Translations under genes and position numbers: made by a program | Shown here: positions 20,397-32,113 of the stretch, one piece after another | How positions within the stretch are numbered: position 1 is the first letter of the stretch | How the letters are laid out: each line of letters starts with the position of its first letter | Source of the DNA: Pyrenula massariospora | Taxonomy: Eukaryota; Ascomycota; Eurotiomycetes; Pyrenulales; Pyrenulaceae | Assembly: GCA_021030905.1 (NCBI GenBank) | Contig: JAGFMI010000004.1 | Span: forward strand, 62,001-126,000 | Reading direction: 5' to 3' | Length of the DNA: 64,000 nt | Notes under the pieces: generated by a model | Seen by the model: only the letters and a program-made list of their open reading frames with translations | Database searches by the model: none | Told to the model about the DNA's origin: nothing

Positions 20397-22052
20397 ATGG
20401 CTATCTTGCCCAAGAATGGCGTCGAAGCGAGCGAAACAAATTCCCCCATAGAGTCAACCAGGCTCAGGTCAAGAAGTATAGATGGACAACCCAGACCTCC
20501 CCCGGATCCCGAGCTCGATGGTCTTTCCCTCTACGAAAAGAAAGCGGTGCTGGTCAATCGAGAACTCGACTCTCATGGCATGGGTCGCTACCAGTGGTGT
20601 ATCTTCTTTCTTTGCGGCTTTGGATACATGCTAGATCTGCTTTGGGCGCAATGCTTTGGGCTCATCACGAGCCGGATCCAAGCAGAGGAAGGATTCGGGG
20701 ATGACAAAATAGGGAACCTTGGGAGCTCGTTTTCCGCTGGACTGACGGCTGGAGCATTTGTGTGGGGAGTGCTGGTAGACATTGTTGGACGACAGTGGGC
20801 CTTCAACTTGACCGTTCTGTGCGCGAGCATATTCGGCCTGTGCTTGGGCGCACCCTCGACCTACAGTGCGATCCTTGTTCTTACAGCCTTTGTAGGGTTC
20901 GGTGTCGGAGGCAACATTCCAATTGACACCACGATCACCCTCGAGTTCCTACCGCAGAATCGCCGCTACCTCCTTGCACTTCTCAGTATCTTCCAACCTA
21001 TAGGCGTGATTGTCTGTTCAGGCATTGCCTATGGATTCATCCCCAACCACAGCTGCGACCTCAATCTCAAATCCTGCAAGATCACACCATCTGGCCAGCC
21101 ATGTTGCAGTAAAGGCGACAACATGGGCTGGCGCTACCTTGTTTTCACAATGGGAGCCATAACTCTTGCCATCTTCTTTGTGCGCTTCTTCCTGTTCAAC
21201 TTCCAGGAATCTCCCAAGTTCCTCCTCTACCGCGGAAAGGACGCACACGCCGTCCGAGTCCTACACAATGTTGCCAAATTTAACAATCGACACTCGAATC
21301 TCACCCTCGAAGATTTCACCTCTCTCGAATCAGATGCCTCGTCCGTCGGTACCATGTCCTCCGAGGAATCCGCTGCTGGCAAAAAACCGATGCTCGGCGG
21401 CGGAGCCTCGCAAACTACAGCCACTATCCGCGAGAAAACCATTGTTGAGCTCTCTCGCTACAAGTACCTTTTCAACTCCTTTAGTATGGCACGTCTTACT
21501 ATCCTCGTTTGGATCACCTATGCCTTTGACTATTGGGGCTTCACCATTGCCGGGTTCTACCTTCCCACTATCCTCGGCCGCAAGGATGCGGCACTTGGCC
21601 TTGGGCTCCGTGAGCAATACCGCTCTTTTGTGTACATTTATATCTTTGGTATTCCTGGCGTTGTTCTCGGCACAGTGCTTTACCGTGGTCGCTGGCTTGC
21701 CATGATCTTCTCCTCCGCCATGATGGGCGTCAGCCTCTTCGTCTTTTCTCAAGTTAACTCCGAAGCCTCCAACATCGGCATCAATGGTATGGAGTACTTC
21801 TTCCAAAGCATGTTCAATGCTATACTGTACGGGTGGACTCCAGAAGCTTTCCCGGCCCCGATCCGAGGTACTGCGGCTGGTGTGGCGAGCTTTTGGGGGA
21901 GACTGTTCAGCATTGTGAGTCCGCTCATTGCAGCGCATCTATTAAACAAGAGTGTGAACGCTGTGCTATATCTAGCGGGCGCTGGCGTGTTTGTTTGCAC
22001 TGTGGCAATCGCGCTATACCCGAGAAAGTACATAGGGAATCAGAGCTATTGA
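20397..22052 (+). CDS. MFS membrane transporter, sugar/SV2-like (551 aa)
   Basis: Single exon. A polar N-terminus of about 60 residues precedes a twelve-helix major-facilitator fold. TM1 starts at YQWCIFFLCGFGYMLDLLWAQ. The loop 2-3 signature appears as GVLVDIVGRQWAF, followed by GFGVGGNIPIDTTITLEFLPQNRR, characteristic of the SV2/sugar-porter-like branch. An extracellular loop contains four cysteines (CDLNLKSC, QPCCSK). The central cytoplasmic loop runs from ESPKFLLYRGKDAHAV through a Ser-rich patch to the second half. The last helices contain YGWTPEAFPAPIRGTAAGVASFWGRLFS. The substrate is unknown: sugars, organic acids and other small solutes all occur in this branch. It is convergent with the amidase gene. 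Confidence 0.88.
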   Translation: MAILPKNGVEASETNSPIESTRLRSRSIDGQPRPPPDPELDGLSLYEKKAVLVNRELDSHGMGRYQWCIFFLCGFGYMLDLLWAQCFGLITSRIQAEEGFGDDKIGNLGSSFSAGLTAGAFVWGVLVDIVGRQWAFNLTVLCASIFGLCLGAPSTYSAILVLTAFVGFGVGGNIPIDTTITLEFLPQNRRYLLALLSIFQPIGVIVCSGIAYGFIPNHSCDLNLKSCKITPSGQPCCSKGDNMGWRYLVFTMGAITLAIFFVRFFLFNFQESPKFLLYRGKDAHAVRVLHNVAKFNNRHSNLTLEDFTSLESDASSVGTMSSEESAAGKKPMLGGGASQTTATIREKTIVELSRYKYLFNSFSMARLTILVWITYAFDYWGFTIAGFYLPTILGRKDAALGLGLREQYRSFVYIYIFGIPGVVLGTVLYRGRWLAMIFSSAMMGVSLFVFSQVNSEASNIGINGMEYFFQSMFNAILYGWTPEAFPAPIRGTAAGVASFWGRLFSIVSPLIAAHLLNKSVNAVLYLAGAGVFVCTVAIALYPRKYIGNQSY

Positions 22053-22714
22053 GCTATGTGAAACATGAGATGAGCACGGGCCGGGCCGAGGTCGACTCAA
22101 ATGAAGAAGCTTGGCTACTAGCCAGGGTTTAATCAAGTCTCTGTGGCACTTACTCTCAGACGTCTGCCTCGGGCGTCAAGATAGGTCTAAAGTGAGGCGG
22201 TAGTTGTTCACCCGCGAAGACATCTCTTGGGATTGATTGGAGCACATCGAGAAGAAAGGATAAGCTTCACGAGCGCATGCGGTGATTTCCATACATCCTA
22301 GATGATGTTGACAATGGAGGCACTTTTACCTCGCTAGCATCTTAGGCATTTGGCGTTAGAATATCAAGAGCGAATATTATGGAGCTTCGTATGAGTCATT
22401 CTGTGGATCTAAATTCTAAGGTCCATGTAAATTTTTGATGTAGACGGCCGCTATGGCTTGGTTCTTGGGCTACACTACAAGTAAACGCCGTGGAATTTGA
22501 CAATAGTCAAATGAATCGCAAATTCAGAAAGGACCTCAAGCATCAGTCAATATAGTAAAAAAAGGTGTGATTCAACCTACTCGTTTGTCTCGCAACGTAG
22601 CATAATCCACCTAACTCCTGGCTCGCCTAGGGACCCGATGCTCGGAATTGAGCACCCAAACGCCACGCTGAACAAGTACACAAATGTCATGTGCAGCGGA
22701 AATGAAGCCTGCCA
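22053..22714. other. Intergenic stretch between convergent genes
   Basis: AT-rich spacer with no gene visible. It presumably holds the 3' UTRs of the transporter and the amidase. Confidence 0.5.
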
Positions 22715-24559
22715 TCAAGGGTACAAGCGAGACCCTGCCGCAACCTTCCGAAGCATTCCTTCCTCATGCATCGCCGTCAAAATGTCAAATAACACCACGT
22801 CATTTCCCCGCCGCGCGCACATGCTTATGCTGACGGGCAGAAATTCCTCCGTCCCCGTGATCCTGCTGTGGAAAGGTACCTCCCCGACCGGCACCGTATA
22901 GTCGGGACATCCAACAAGATACCCAAACGAATAGATGCTGAAGCGCGTGTAGAGCAGTTCTCTGCTGCGGTCGGGGATCTCGTCACGGTACGACGGCACG
23001 CCGAAGCTTTGCGGGAAGACCATGATCGCGATGGCTTCTTCTTCGAAGGGACCGAAGAGGATGCTTTCGACCCACTGGGCGAACGTGCGCATGGCGAGTA
23101 GTGAGGCAGCAACCTGATCTTCGGTCACGGTGTAGCCGTACTCGAGGCGGGCTTTTACTATTGGACAGACGGGGGGAGAAGTGCCTGAGTTGCTGGCGGC
23201 ATAGTCGGCAAGGAATTGAGAGTAGCTGGTATGAGCAGCAGAGTAGGTGGTGAGGGTGGAGTATATTGAGCCGATGGCTTCGTCAAGGGTGGTCGGTTGG
23301 CCTTTAGGACGAGTGGTACGCCAGAGGTCATCAAGATTGAAAGGGACGCGTTTAGTGTTGAGGTGGGACTCGAGGCTGCTGATGAAGACTTCCATCTGCT
23401 TATCGGCCAAAGTGAGATGCTCAGAGGGCTTGGAAGGATGGGGAAACCAGCGTAGAAAGTCTGAATCCTCGTCGCGGATGGGGTATAGGAGCTTGTATTT
23501 GCGTTCTTGCGGAGGGACTCGCGGTTGGTAGTTCTGAGGTAGGAGCTGAGAACCGACGCGAGCAAAGACATCAGGATCCCGCGCGAAGATTCCGACTGTA
23601 TTCAACAAATCTGTTGCTCCTAGGACGCCCTTCAGATCAATAGCGCCGTGAGTAGGGCGGTTTCCAAAGAGTCCACATACACCAGCGGGATGTCTAATGG
23701 AGCCACCGGTGTCCGTCCCAACGGTGAAATCAAGCCAGTCATAGGCTGCAGAGGCCGCTGCGCTCCCTGTACTGGATGCTGACGGTTTCTGCTGACAATC
23801 GCCCCGTGAATTGAATGGACAGGTGTAATCCAGCCACTCCACCGGGTCTGTTCCCTCTGCAAATTCGCTTGTCTTGACCTGACCGACGAGCACTGCTCCA
23901 GCATCTAGCAGCATCTGGATAGCTGGTGCTGTGAACGCTTCGGCTGGATATGTGTCGTAATATGCCTTGTTTCCATAACTATTCTTCAACCCATTTACGG
24001 CTATAGCGTCCTTAACAGCAAAGCGAAGACCCTCAAGAGGACGACCTGTAGATTTCTGGAAATGAATTCGTGAAGGGACAGCCACCACTTTAGTCGTGCG
24101 GTCAGGGAAAAGGTTGAATATTGTTTGGGTTTCGTCGGTTGAGAAGCAACTGGCTTCAAAAGCGTGGTGAGTATCTGGGTATAGTCTGTAGACAGATAGC
24201 AGCTTGCCGCTACCATGGTCAATCACGTAAGGCCCAGAAGGAACGCGCAGGGCAGATGGTTCGACCAACAGGACATCGTCGCACTCAGAAGGTACCTGAA
24301 GCTCATTTTCGGTGACCAGAAGAAATGTACTCCCAAACTGTTCACACCATACATCGTCCTCTGCAAGTTTCTTACGAATAGCAGCCAAATTCTTCAGACC
24401 AAATGTGTCTTGGCTGCATTGAAGAACCGTCACTGGGGTATATTGGGAAGGGGCTCTCCGTATAAGGGCTAGTAAATGAAGGGGCAGCTTTGCATTGGAG
24501 GAACTTTTAACAATGTATTCCTGATTTTGAAATGTAAGGAAGGTGGGATTCACAGCCAT
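22715..24559 (-). CDS. Amidase-signature hydrolase with Arp1-type N-terminal domain (614 aa)
   Basis: Single exon. Residues 1-150 form a non-catalytic N-terminal domain like that of fungal Arp1-type (scytalone-dehydratase-like) amidases. The amidase-signature core then shows the Ser-cisSer-Lys triad: catalytic Lys in RFAVKDAIAV (about residue 183), the Ser-rich loop SASSTGSAAASAAYDW (about 257-272) and GTDTGGSIRHPAG (about 281-293), whose Ser-Gly-Gly-Ser region contains the nucleophile. The C-terminus ends SRLYP without a signal peptide or membrane anchor. The enzyme would hydrolyse a carboxamide; the physiological substrate is unknown. No intron is needed. Confidence 0.88.
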   Translation of the reverse strand: MAVNPTFLTFQNQEYIVKSSSNAKLPLHLLALIRRAPSQYTPVTVLQCSQDTFGLKNLAAIRKKLAEDDVWCEQFGSTFLLVTENELQVPSECDDVLLVEPSALRVPSGPYVIDHGSGKLLSVYRLYPDTHHAFEASCFSTDETQTIFNLFPDRTTKVVAVPSRIHFQKSTGRPLEGLRFAVKDAIAVNGLKNSYGNKAYYDTYPAEAFTAPAIQMLLDAGAVLVGQVKTSEFAEGTDPVEWLDYTCPFNSRGDCQQKPSASSTGSAAASAAYDWLDFTVGTDTGGSIRHPAGVCGLFGNRPTHGAIDLKGVLGATDLLNTVGIFARDPDVFARVGSQLLPQNYQPRVPPQERKYKLLYPIRDEDSDFLRWFPHPSKPSEHLTLADKQMEVFISSLESHLNTKRVPFNLDDLWRTTRPKGQPTTLDEAIGSIYSTLTTYSAAHTSYSQFLADYAASNSGTSPPVCPIVKARLEYGYTVTEDQVAASLLAMRTFAQWVESILFGPFEEEAIAIMVFPQSFGVPSYRDEIPDRSRELLYTRFSIYSFGYLVGCPDYTVPVGEVPFHSRITGTEEFLPVSISMCARRGNDVVLFDILTAMHEEGMLRKVAAGSRLYP

Positions 24560-27274
24560 TCCAGAGAATGGGCCAGATGGGTTGTGGACAGTTGAAGATG
24601 AATGAAAAGGTTAGAGGAAAGCAGGATCAGCCTGAACGGGGAGAAAACAAAGAGAATGTGAACAAACCGGGGAGAGAGCGGCCTTTTCCAAAGCTTAAGA
24701 GTACAGCCTCCCAATTGAAATGAGCGCTGCATCCTTCAGGTGGTTCATGCTGATGAGGAGGGAGCCCCGCGGTCTCTGGATGATCTAAACCATACACAGA
24801 TTGTTGTTGCGAAGCCACATTGTAGACCCCGGGTTCCTGAGATAGGGTTGAGACCGGCAGCGGGAACTTATCATCGTCTAATCAGCAGCGCTCGAGAGAC
24901 GCGTTGCGTTAGAACGATGGGTTGGTTTCCGGGGGGCGGAGGCTCGGAAGCTTGGATAGGACGGCGGTGAGGGTGAGGGATGGCGATCGCTGTCCAGGAG
25001 ATAACTGCAAGTGGGGCGGAGTGACCACGGCGGCGTCTCCCGCTCGCCGTAGCGACTCCACTCTTGGCATCGACAACTTGTGCGATGAATTTCCCCAGCT
25101 CAACAACACACCGACGCGAACCTCACCCTGTCGCCGTCTGACACGCAACAGAGGCTTTGGAGACCTTGTAGAGGTCTTGTTGACATGAACTAATTGATCC
25201 GGTATGCTCTTTCAAATGTCTCGCCTCCGTCCATGTCCCAAAAGATGAGCATTAACGAACAATCCAAAACTTACTCTCCTATGGGGATTCTATATTATCT
25301 CTAGAATTACTCTGACTTCCCGTTTCTGCGATGCATCCGTTGCGACTCTCCAGGATCGCGCTAACGACCCTGAAGCTTCTAGGATGATTATGTTCACTGC
25401 AACCGTTTTTTGAGAGCCACATGAAAGGTAGCAACCCTGCCCCAGCCCTTGCCCCTCCGTCTTCGGTGATGACAAATGAGACAAAGGCATTCCTCAATCT
25501 TAACAATCATGTCGAATCTGTCTTTACAAGTTTCAGCCTTGTCTGATCACAGCTCCATCCCCAGTGATGAAAGCACAAATTTGTTCTGCCAATTGCTGAC
25601 TTTGCGATGTGACAATAGGTAAAACTTCCCCTCCAAGCACGCTGTCGAGTGGATCCCCTCAATCCAGATGCCTTGAATCCTACATGAAGAATTTTGAACG
25701 AACGGGCGGACAGAATGCGTATACATCTTCTACCATCCCTTTGCGCAGGCCGTACAATCCTGCGGGCTGGCCGGAAGATGCAATACTGGTTGAGATTTCG
25801 TCAGCTGATTGATTTTAGTTGCCATCTCTATTTTGGGGGCGCTCTAATATATCGCAGCAGCTAACAGTGTTTTACAGGTATTTTCGCCTTTCTTAAATCC
25901 TGTATCTGGCCTCCGCTCGAGAGCCATCTGATGAGCACTATTCACACTGTTTGAACCGGGTCTTGCGCTCGGGAATGAACGTACATGCACTGAAAATTCT
26001 GATATAATGAGGTTGGTCTACACTCGGAATCTGTATGATGCATTGCTGACTTGGCGTGAGCCTGATCATAGATATTCTTTCCCAAATCGCTTGATCGACG
26101 TTTCATAGCACCCATGCTAACATGTTCGTGAACAATCTAGTGAACGCGAAGTTAGTGCTGTGTAGCCATAGATGGTATGCTATCCCTTCGCCTTCACTAG
26201 CCCAAGACTTTTATGATGACTCTCTCTCTGCGTTCTTTCTGAGATCAACTTTTGAGGAAAATTAATTTACCTTGGAGACCTGAGCGCAAGATGCCGAATT
26301 ACGTGTCGTCCGTTATTTACTCCAGACGAGTGTCCTGCTGATGAATATACCTCCTAGGTTAGCTCCTTCTGTAAATGACCGTCTATTATCTCCCAGCAAC
26401 GCCAGGGTTCACGGCGGTAAACGGTGTTAGTTGATCAGGTCCCTGACATGTAGTTCTATGTTGAAAATTCTGAATCAAATGCATGCTTGAATCTATCTGA
26501 GCTTGATGATTCGTCACAGTCCCTGTCGCAACACCGCAAAGGGACGTTTGGAAATATTAATTCTACACCAAGGCTAAAAGGCGAATGGTTTGTGCAGGCT
26601 CAGCACAGTTGTAAATAGACTGCAGAGAGAGGCCCAGGCAAAAACACTTTCGAAAGGCTTGTTCGCGAGCCTAAAATCCATAGTCGAAAGTAAGTGTTAT
26701 ATTACCGTAGTTCGATTGGAAGAGGATGCTGGAGGAAGGGGGGCTTTTCAGCGGGCGGAGCGCCGGGGAGCGGATTCGCGTCGCCTGGCTCCCGGGGAAT
26801 GCAGGGTCCGACCCCTGACCAGGTTCACCAAAAGCCTCTCTCATTCGTCTAAGTAAAGTCAAGATCGCCGGCCGTGATAGCGTTAGCATGTGCGTGAACG
26901 TGCCCAGAGACCACACCACCCATCAATTGATCCCCTCGTCACTTGTACGTCCTCTGGGGTGCACTTTCTTGCTTTTGGCCGCTGAATCTAGAAGCCTCCC
27001 CATCCCCAAACCTAATCCACTTGCATCCTCCTCGAACGCCATGACCGACTGATGAGAATTCTTCATATCCTTTTCACTTCATCGCTGGCTGGACGGTTGA
27101 ACAGGAGCAGCAAAGAAACACCAGCTGTTTGAAACGGCTGCAACCCCCTTGTCTGTTCGCCATATGGAGATCCGACCGTCTTCCTTTCGCCAATCGGGCT
27201 CTACGTTACCTCATTCTGCCTGATCGGCCGACCCTTTTTCATCGCTCGCTTCTGCAGGTCATCGATACTCGTAC
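24560..27274. other. Long gene-poor region (2.7 kb)
   Basis: No supportable gene. ORFs are under 90 codons on all frames. The left 300 bp is the presumed amidase promoter and the right 350 bp the leader of the hydrolase gene. A GC-rich hairpin-prone patch lies at 26730-26830 (cagggtccgacccctg forms a 5-bp stem). I tested it as a tRNA and rejected it. Confidence 0.5.
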
Positions 27275-30108
27275 ATGATGGACTCATCGGCGGCTGCTCC
27301 GACGATTCCTATGCGCAATGCCCTTCGACCCACCGCCGTGCAGCCTCGTCGATCCCCTTCGCCCAAAACTCCTATCCATAGCCGGCCGGTACATGCTTCA
27401 GCGAACGGCGCATCATATACGCCGGCGTCACCCGAGGTCATCTCTTCTCTGATATCCTCTCTGTCCGCCATTTCCTCCCCCGCCGCGAACCACTTCGAAA
27501 ACCTTCCTCATGTTGACGATAACGGCGAATTTTTACAAGGCAACGGCTACGAACTGTCACGCTCAGGTGCCGGTCAAAGTGGAAGCGTGAGTTCCCGGAG
27601 ACGCGCTTCCCGGCAAAATGGTTTTGGTATGGACTACGGCGCCTACAACACCCCAAGCAGCGAAGAACCTTCCCCGTTTCAAGTCAGCGATGCTGCCATA
27701 CCACCTGTTATCCGCATGGCCAGGCCCCCCGCTCACCCGAAGGCGTCACCACAAAGTCGCGAAGGCTCCCTACGAGGCCTGAAGATAAGAATATCACAAA
27801 CAAGCTTGAGGTCGGACCTCGACAATCATCCGAATCTGAAGAAGATCAGTATCGAGCCTGGCCCACGCTCGTCGTCAGCCAGCGTAGCCTCCGCCGACAG
27901 CATCAGAAAAAGCAAGCGGGATCGATCTGGCGATGGCGTGAAAGGGTTGGTACGACGACGGTCAAGTTCGTCTTTGCTGCAGGCCGATGCCCGTGGTGCC
28001 GAGCCTCAAACCAGTAATACTAGCTTGCACCACAGCCCATCAGGCCGCGACCTTTCGAAGGAGACCATCAAAGAATCCAATGCTGAAGGACCATCTGCAG
28101 GCCCAAGTACAAACAGGCAAGATTCGAAAGTGTCGCTTCATCTAGCAATCCCTGATTCCAGTACTTCGCCACAGCCACCAGGGCCGAATGGTAATAGCCC
28201 AGGAACCCCAAGTTCAACCGGGAATGCACACATGATACCCTCTCGCCAGTCTTCCCTGCGACATACTACACATGGAAGTCCGAATCAAAAACACAAATCT
28301 CCCCGCTTCAATCGCTTTAATTCTGGAGGGAGGGATGTACGTGTTGACAAGGATCTTACTGAGGAAGGAGCTGAGACTGATACCAAAGACGACCCTGTGA
28401 CTCGAAGGATTCAAGAGCTACGAGCAAAGATGCAGAAGAGTCCAGATCAGGGTCAGCAACCTTCTCAGACCAGGTCAATTGGAAGAACCCGCAAGTCAAT
28501 GCCCGGTCCTCGCGAAATTCAATCGAACGGCACAACGCCTGACCATATCGGGAAAGGCCTAACCCGATCAGCTTCAGACAGGTCAGATGTTCGGGTCTCA
28601 GAGAATGGTTTCGCAGCCGAGCGAGATGAGGATCTGACCGCTCCATCTCCGGTGGTATCTAACGTCAACTCCAAGAGAAATTCATTACCATCGAACTCCT
28701 CTCTTGGAAATGTGCGGTCGTCCTCTTTAGGAGCATCCCTTAATTCCGATGGAGCTGGACACTCTAGAAGAGCATCAGACAGTTTAGCTGGAGAGGACAC
28801 TTCGAAAGATGCACGTAAAGCTGCAAAACGTCTTTCTCCACCAGGCAGGAGTTCCTTTGGAAATGACGACCGAGACTCAATCGCAGATTCGGTCGATGAC
28901 GACGTTGATGGATTTTTGAACGCTTCTCGGCTGACACAAAGGATCGCCCATCCCCAGACAGGACGAAGCATAGCATTTTCAGAAGTGGGCGATCCCAAAG
29001 GCTTCGCAGTCATCTGCTGTGTAGGGATGGGACTGACGCGATATTTGACTGCATTCTACGACGAGTTGGCGTCAACCCTCAAGCTGAGGCTTATTACACT
29101 TGACAGGCCTGGCGTTGGCGAAAGTGAGCCTTGTCCGGATGGCTCGGGCACCCCTTTGAGCTGGCCTGGTAAGTGAACTTGCTGCAGTGAATACGCACAT
29201 GCTAAATATCTTCAGATGATGTCGCTATCGTGTGTAACTATCTGAGGATCAACACATTCTCTATTCTTGCCCATTCAGCTGGTGCAATCTATGCCTTGGC
29301 CACAGCGCTCCGGATGCCTCAACATATTAGGGGTCGGGTGCATCTCATGGCTCCTTGGATACCACCTTCTCAGATGGCGACTTTTGGTCCTCACCCCAAC
29401 CCGTTGCCATCAAATTCAATGCCGTATTCGCAAAAATTCCTGCGTGCTATTCCCACGTCATTCCTCAAGGCGGCAAACTCTAGCTTCATGACAGCGACCA
29501 GCGCAAGTATAACAAACAGGCTACCGAAGTCTCCGCGAAGAACAAAGCGACGAAGCACTCACGCTGTTGATGCTGTTCAGGCTAATGGTGCAACAAGCGG
29601 CGACGAGAACGGGACGAAACAGCCAACGAGCACTAGAAGATCTGAAGGCGGTGACGACTTCAAAACCAACAGCGGGCAAAATCTGGACAAAGGCAGAAAA
29701 TCGATTGATCCGAAAATCGGCGAAGACCGCCGAGCAGATTACAATGAGCGGCTGACCTATGCCATCTGGGAGGCCTCCACGACGAATGCGAATCCAGCGG
29801 TGGATTTAGTGACTTGCTTAGAACGGCGGCAATCGATTGGGTTCCGCTATGTGGACATTGTACGGGCTGTGGTCATCCACCATGGCAGTCGGGACACCAG
29901 GGTTCCGGTGGAGAACGCAAAGTGGTTGGGGAGATCTATGAAACGATGTGAAGTGAGAGTCCTCGAAGGAGAGGGCCACGGATTGATGGCAAGTGCATCC
30001 GTCATGGGCAATGTATTAACAGAGATGGCAAGAGAGTGGGAGGATTGGTATACCATCACCCAGGGGAAGCGCGAGACTCGCCTACGGAGAGATAGTCATC
30101 GAACGTGA
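27275..30108 (+). CDS. Alpha/beta hydrolase with long disordered N-terminus (928 aa)
   Basis: Two exons: 27275-29168 and 29216-30108, with a 47-nt intron (GTAAGT ... CTTCAG, branch GCTAAAT) and consistent phase. Residues 1 to about 555 are Ser/Pro/Arg-rich and disordered, with many RRxS and SP sites suited to phosphorylation. A hydrolase fold follows: FAVICCVGMGLTRYLTAFYDELA, LITLDRPGVGES (about 609), then the nucleophile elbow ILAHSAGAIYAL with Ser near residue 653. The candidate acid is Asp in HHGSRDTRVP (about 858) and the His lies in LEGEGHGLM (about 886). An insert of about 100 residues rich in Ser/Thr/Lys lies between the elbow and the acid residue. The substrate is unknown. The long tail suggests a regulated intracellular enzyme rather than a secreted lipase. 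Confidence 0.85.
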
Positions 30109-31157
30109 GACGGCGTTTTTGGGCAGTCCATTTCTGTGAATTTTGGGGGGAGGGGGGCTAGCGAAAGTCCTTGGTTGGCGGTTGGAGTTGCTAGGATCCT
30201 TTGGGTCATCGATACTGAGATGGTCGTCTTCCGGGGGCGGTGTGTCTGCTTTTGCCTATGGAATACCCAGTGATCATCCTATACGGGGCTGGAAGTAATT
30301 GATTAATGCTTGACTGTACGCTAATCGTGGCGAGCAACGCCTCAATATTCATCTTGTATCATCCTCAACCTTCAATCCAAACAAGCCCCACGCCCAAACG
30401 CCGTGTAAAGTGGCACCTCTGTACAGTCAAGGCAGCATACTCGACGAATCCTCCCTTTTTGGATATCCACGTCCAGAGTCGCGTGCCTCAAAGCTTCAGT
30501 TCTCCACCCGGCAAGATCGACTGGAGCCACACGCGGGGCCAGACGCTTGGATCGGCAAACGGTTCTCGACTTCATCCCTGTTTTATTCGCCTCGAGTAAC
30601 CCATCCCCGGTTCCTGGACACTCTGTGTCTTGGAATAACCTTTTCTATCGCGTCCGCTGCTGGTACAGAATCTGCCCATTTTTACTGCTTCACAGTTTTG
30701 CACGAATTCTCTCTGCGCCGAAGCTGCACTTTTAATCGAGCCCATTCATCAGTACCTGTGCCGGATATTTTCTTATTTCAAGCCAGCGAGGCGCTACGCC
30801 GCTCCAATTTCTGCTATCAGCCTTGCCGAGGGAAGCCCACCATTGACCGCGGTCGCGCACCAAGGCGTTAAATAGAGCTTGTTCTAGGCACTGATTCGCT
30901 ATTCGTGGCACTAAAATCAGCGTTATCCCCCAGAACGCGGCATTAATATATTGTCCCACTACGCATACCTGCGCCCAAAAGCGCTCGAGCCGTTCTCTCA
31001 TTGAATCTTCTGAATGCACAAGAAATTCTGCAGGCAACAGCTTGCATTCCCAACCTTAGACCGTCCAGTCGCATACTTACGCCATTGAGAGGTTTATGCG
31101 GAAGGGATTCCCATGCATAAGTCAAGCTAAGGTCCTGAGAAGCACACGTTCGCAAAG
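30109..31157. other. Intergenic stretch
   Basis: About 1 kb. The longest frame on the plus strand, near 30410-30871, starts only at GTG and has no motifs. It presumably holds the 3' UTR of the hydrolase and the promoter of the glutaredoxin. Confidence 0.45.
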
Positions 31158-32113
31158 ATGCCTTCTACAAGGCGAATAAAAGTAATGGTAGTTATCGTCT
31201 CCGTGGCCGTCTTTCTCATCTTATACCACTCTGTGAGTGAAAGGCTCCGAATATCTTGCCCCTCCACGCCTCTTACCACTGACCGGCGCACAGAGCAATG
31301 CGCGATCTCAACGAGACGAATTCCTTACGAAGACTCTTAAAGGCATGGACGAGAAGGCACAGAAACATCAGGCGGACGATGCAGCCATACAGGACATGCT
31401 AGATAAGGCGAGCAAGGTGAAGGGCGACTCAGACAAACAGGTCCCCATCGTGGATGAGCAGAAGGCTCCCCCGAAGGTCGGAGCGCCAAAGACAAAACCA
31501 CTCGATACGAGCAAAGGAGAAGGTAAATTGTGACCAGCATTCATGCTTATTCAAGATCTCTTAGCGCTGACACGGTGGTCCTTAGCTGCTACAGATGAAG
31601 AACCAGCCACAAACAGCAAAACGGATACCAAGCCGAAAACCAAGGAGGAAACGGAGAGCGAGAATTTCATCAAGAATACACTTAATGACATCCTAAAGCG
31701 CAGCCCAAGTAAGAGCGTTCACTTGCTATTTCCTGATCATGTCAGAAGAAACTAACGTCGTGTCCAAAGTCATAATCTTTTCCAAAACGACATGCCCCTT
31801 CTCGAAAAAGGCGAAAAAGATTCTCCTCGAAAAATATAGCATAGTTCCCGCCCCCTATGTCGTTGAAATCGACCAAGAAACCTCAAAAACGCCTGCTTCA
31901 AACGATGATCCCGACAGCCCGACTCTTGGCCAGAGATTACAGGCCTACCTTGCCGAGTCGACGGGCCGGAAGACCGTCCCCAACGTGCTCATCAATGGCC
32001 GGAGTATAGGGGGTGGCGATGATGTGGAGAAGCTGGATCAGGACGGAGAGTTAGAGAAGAAGATCAAGGAGATGGGCGGGAAGAGGATAAGAGAGGTTTC
32101 TGTGAAGAGCTAG
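31158..32113 (+). CDS. Membrane-anchored monothiol glutaredoxin, Grx6/Grx7-like (256 aa)
   Basis: Four exons: 31158-31232, 31294-31522, 31586-31708 and 31770-32113, with introns of 61-63 nt and matching phases. The N-terminus MPSTRRIKVMVVIVSVAVFLILYHS is basic followed by one hydrophobic helix, a signal-anchor for the ER/Golgi. A charged Lys/Glu-rich stem of about 115 residues follows. The glutaredoxin domain begins IIIFSKTTCPFSKKAK, with active-site Cys near residue 151 in CPFS. It continues VVEID, then TVPNVLINGRSIGGGDDVEKL (cis-Pro loop and glutathione-binding GG). The one-cysteine CPFS centre and the luminal anchor match yeast Grx6/7, which act in secretory-pathway thiol balance. The C-terminus is lysine-rich (KKIKEMGGKRIREVSVKS). 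Confidence 0.87.

Noticed and set aside
21330-21938. 202-codon minus-strand frame in the MFS gene
   Set aside because: Antisense shadow of transmembrane coding sequence.
26730-26830. GC-rich hairpin resembling a tRNA T-arm (cagggtccgacccctg)
   Set aside because: The loop has six rather than seven bases, and no D-arm, anticodon arm or acceptor pairing is found upstream.
30410-30871. 153-codon plus-strand frame
   Set aside because: Starts at GTG only, composition is not protein-like, and there are no splice partners.
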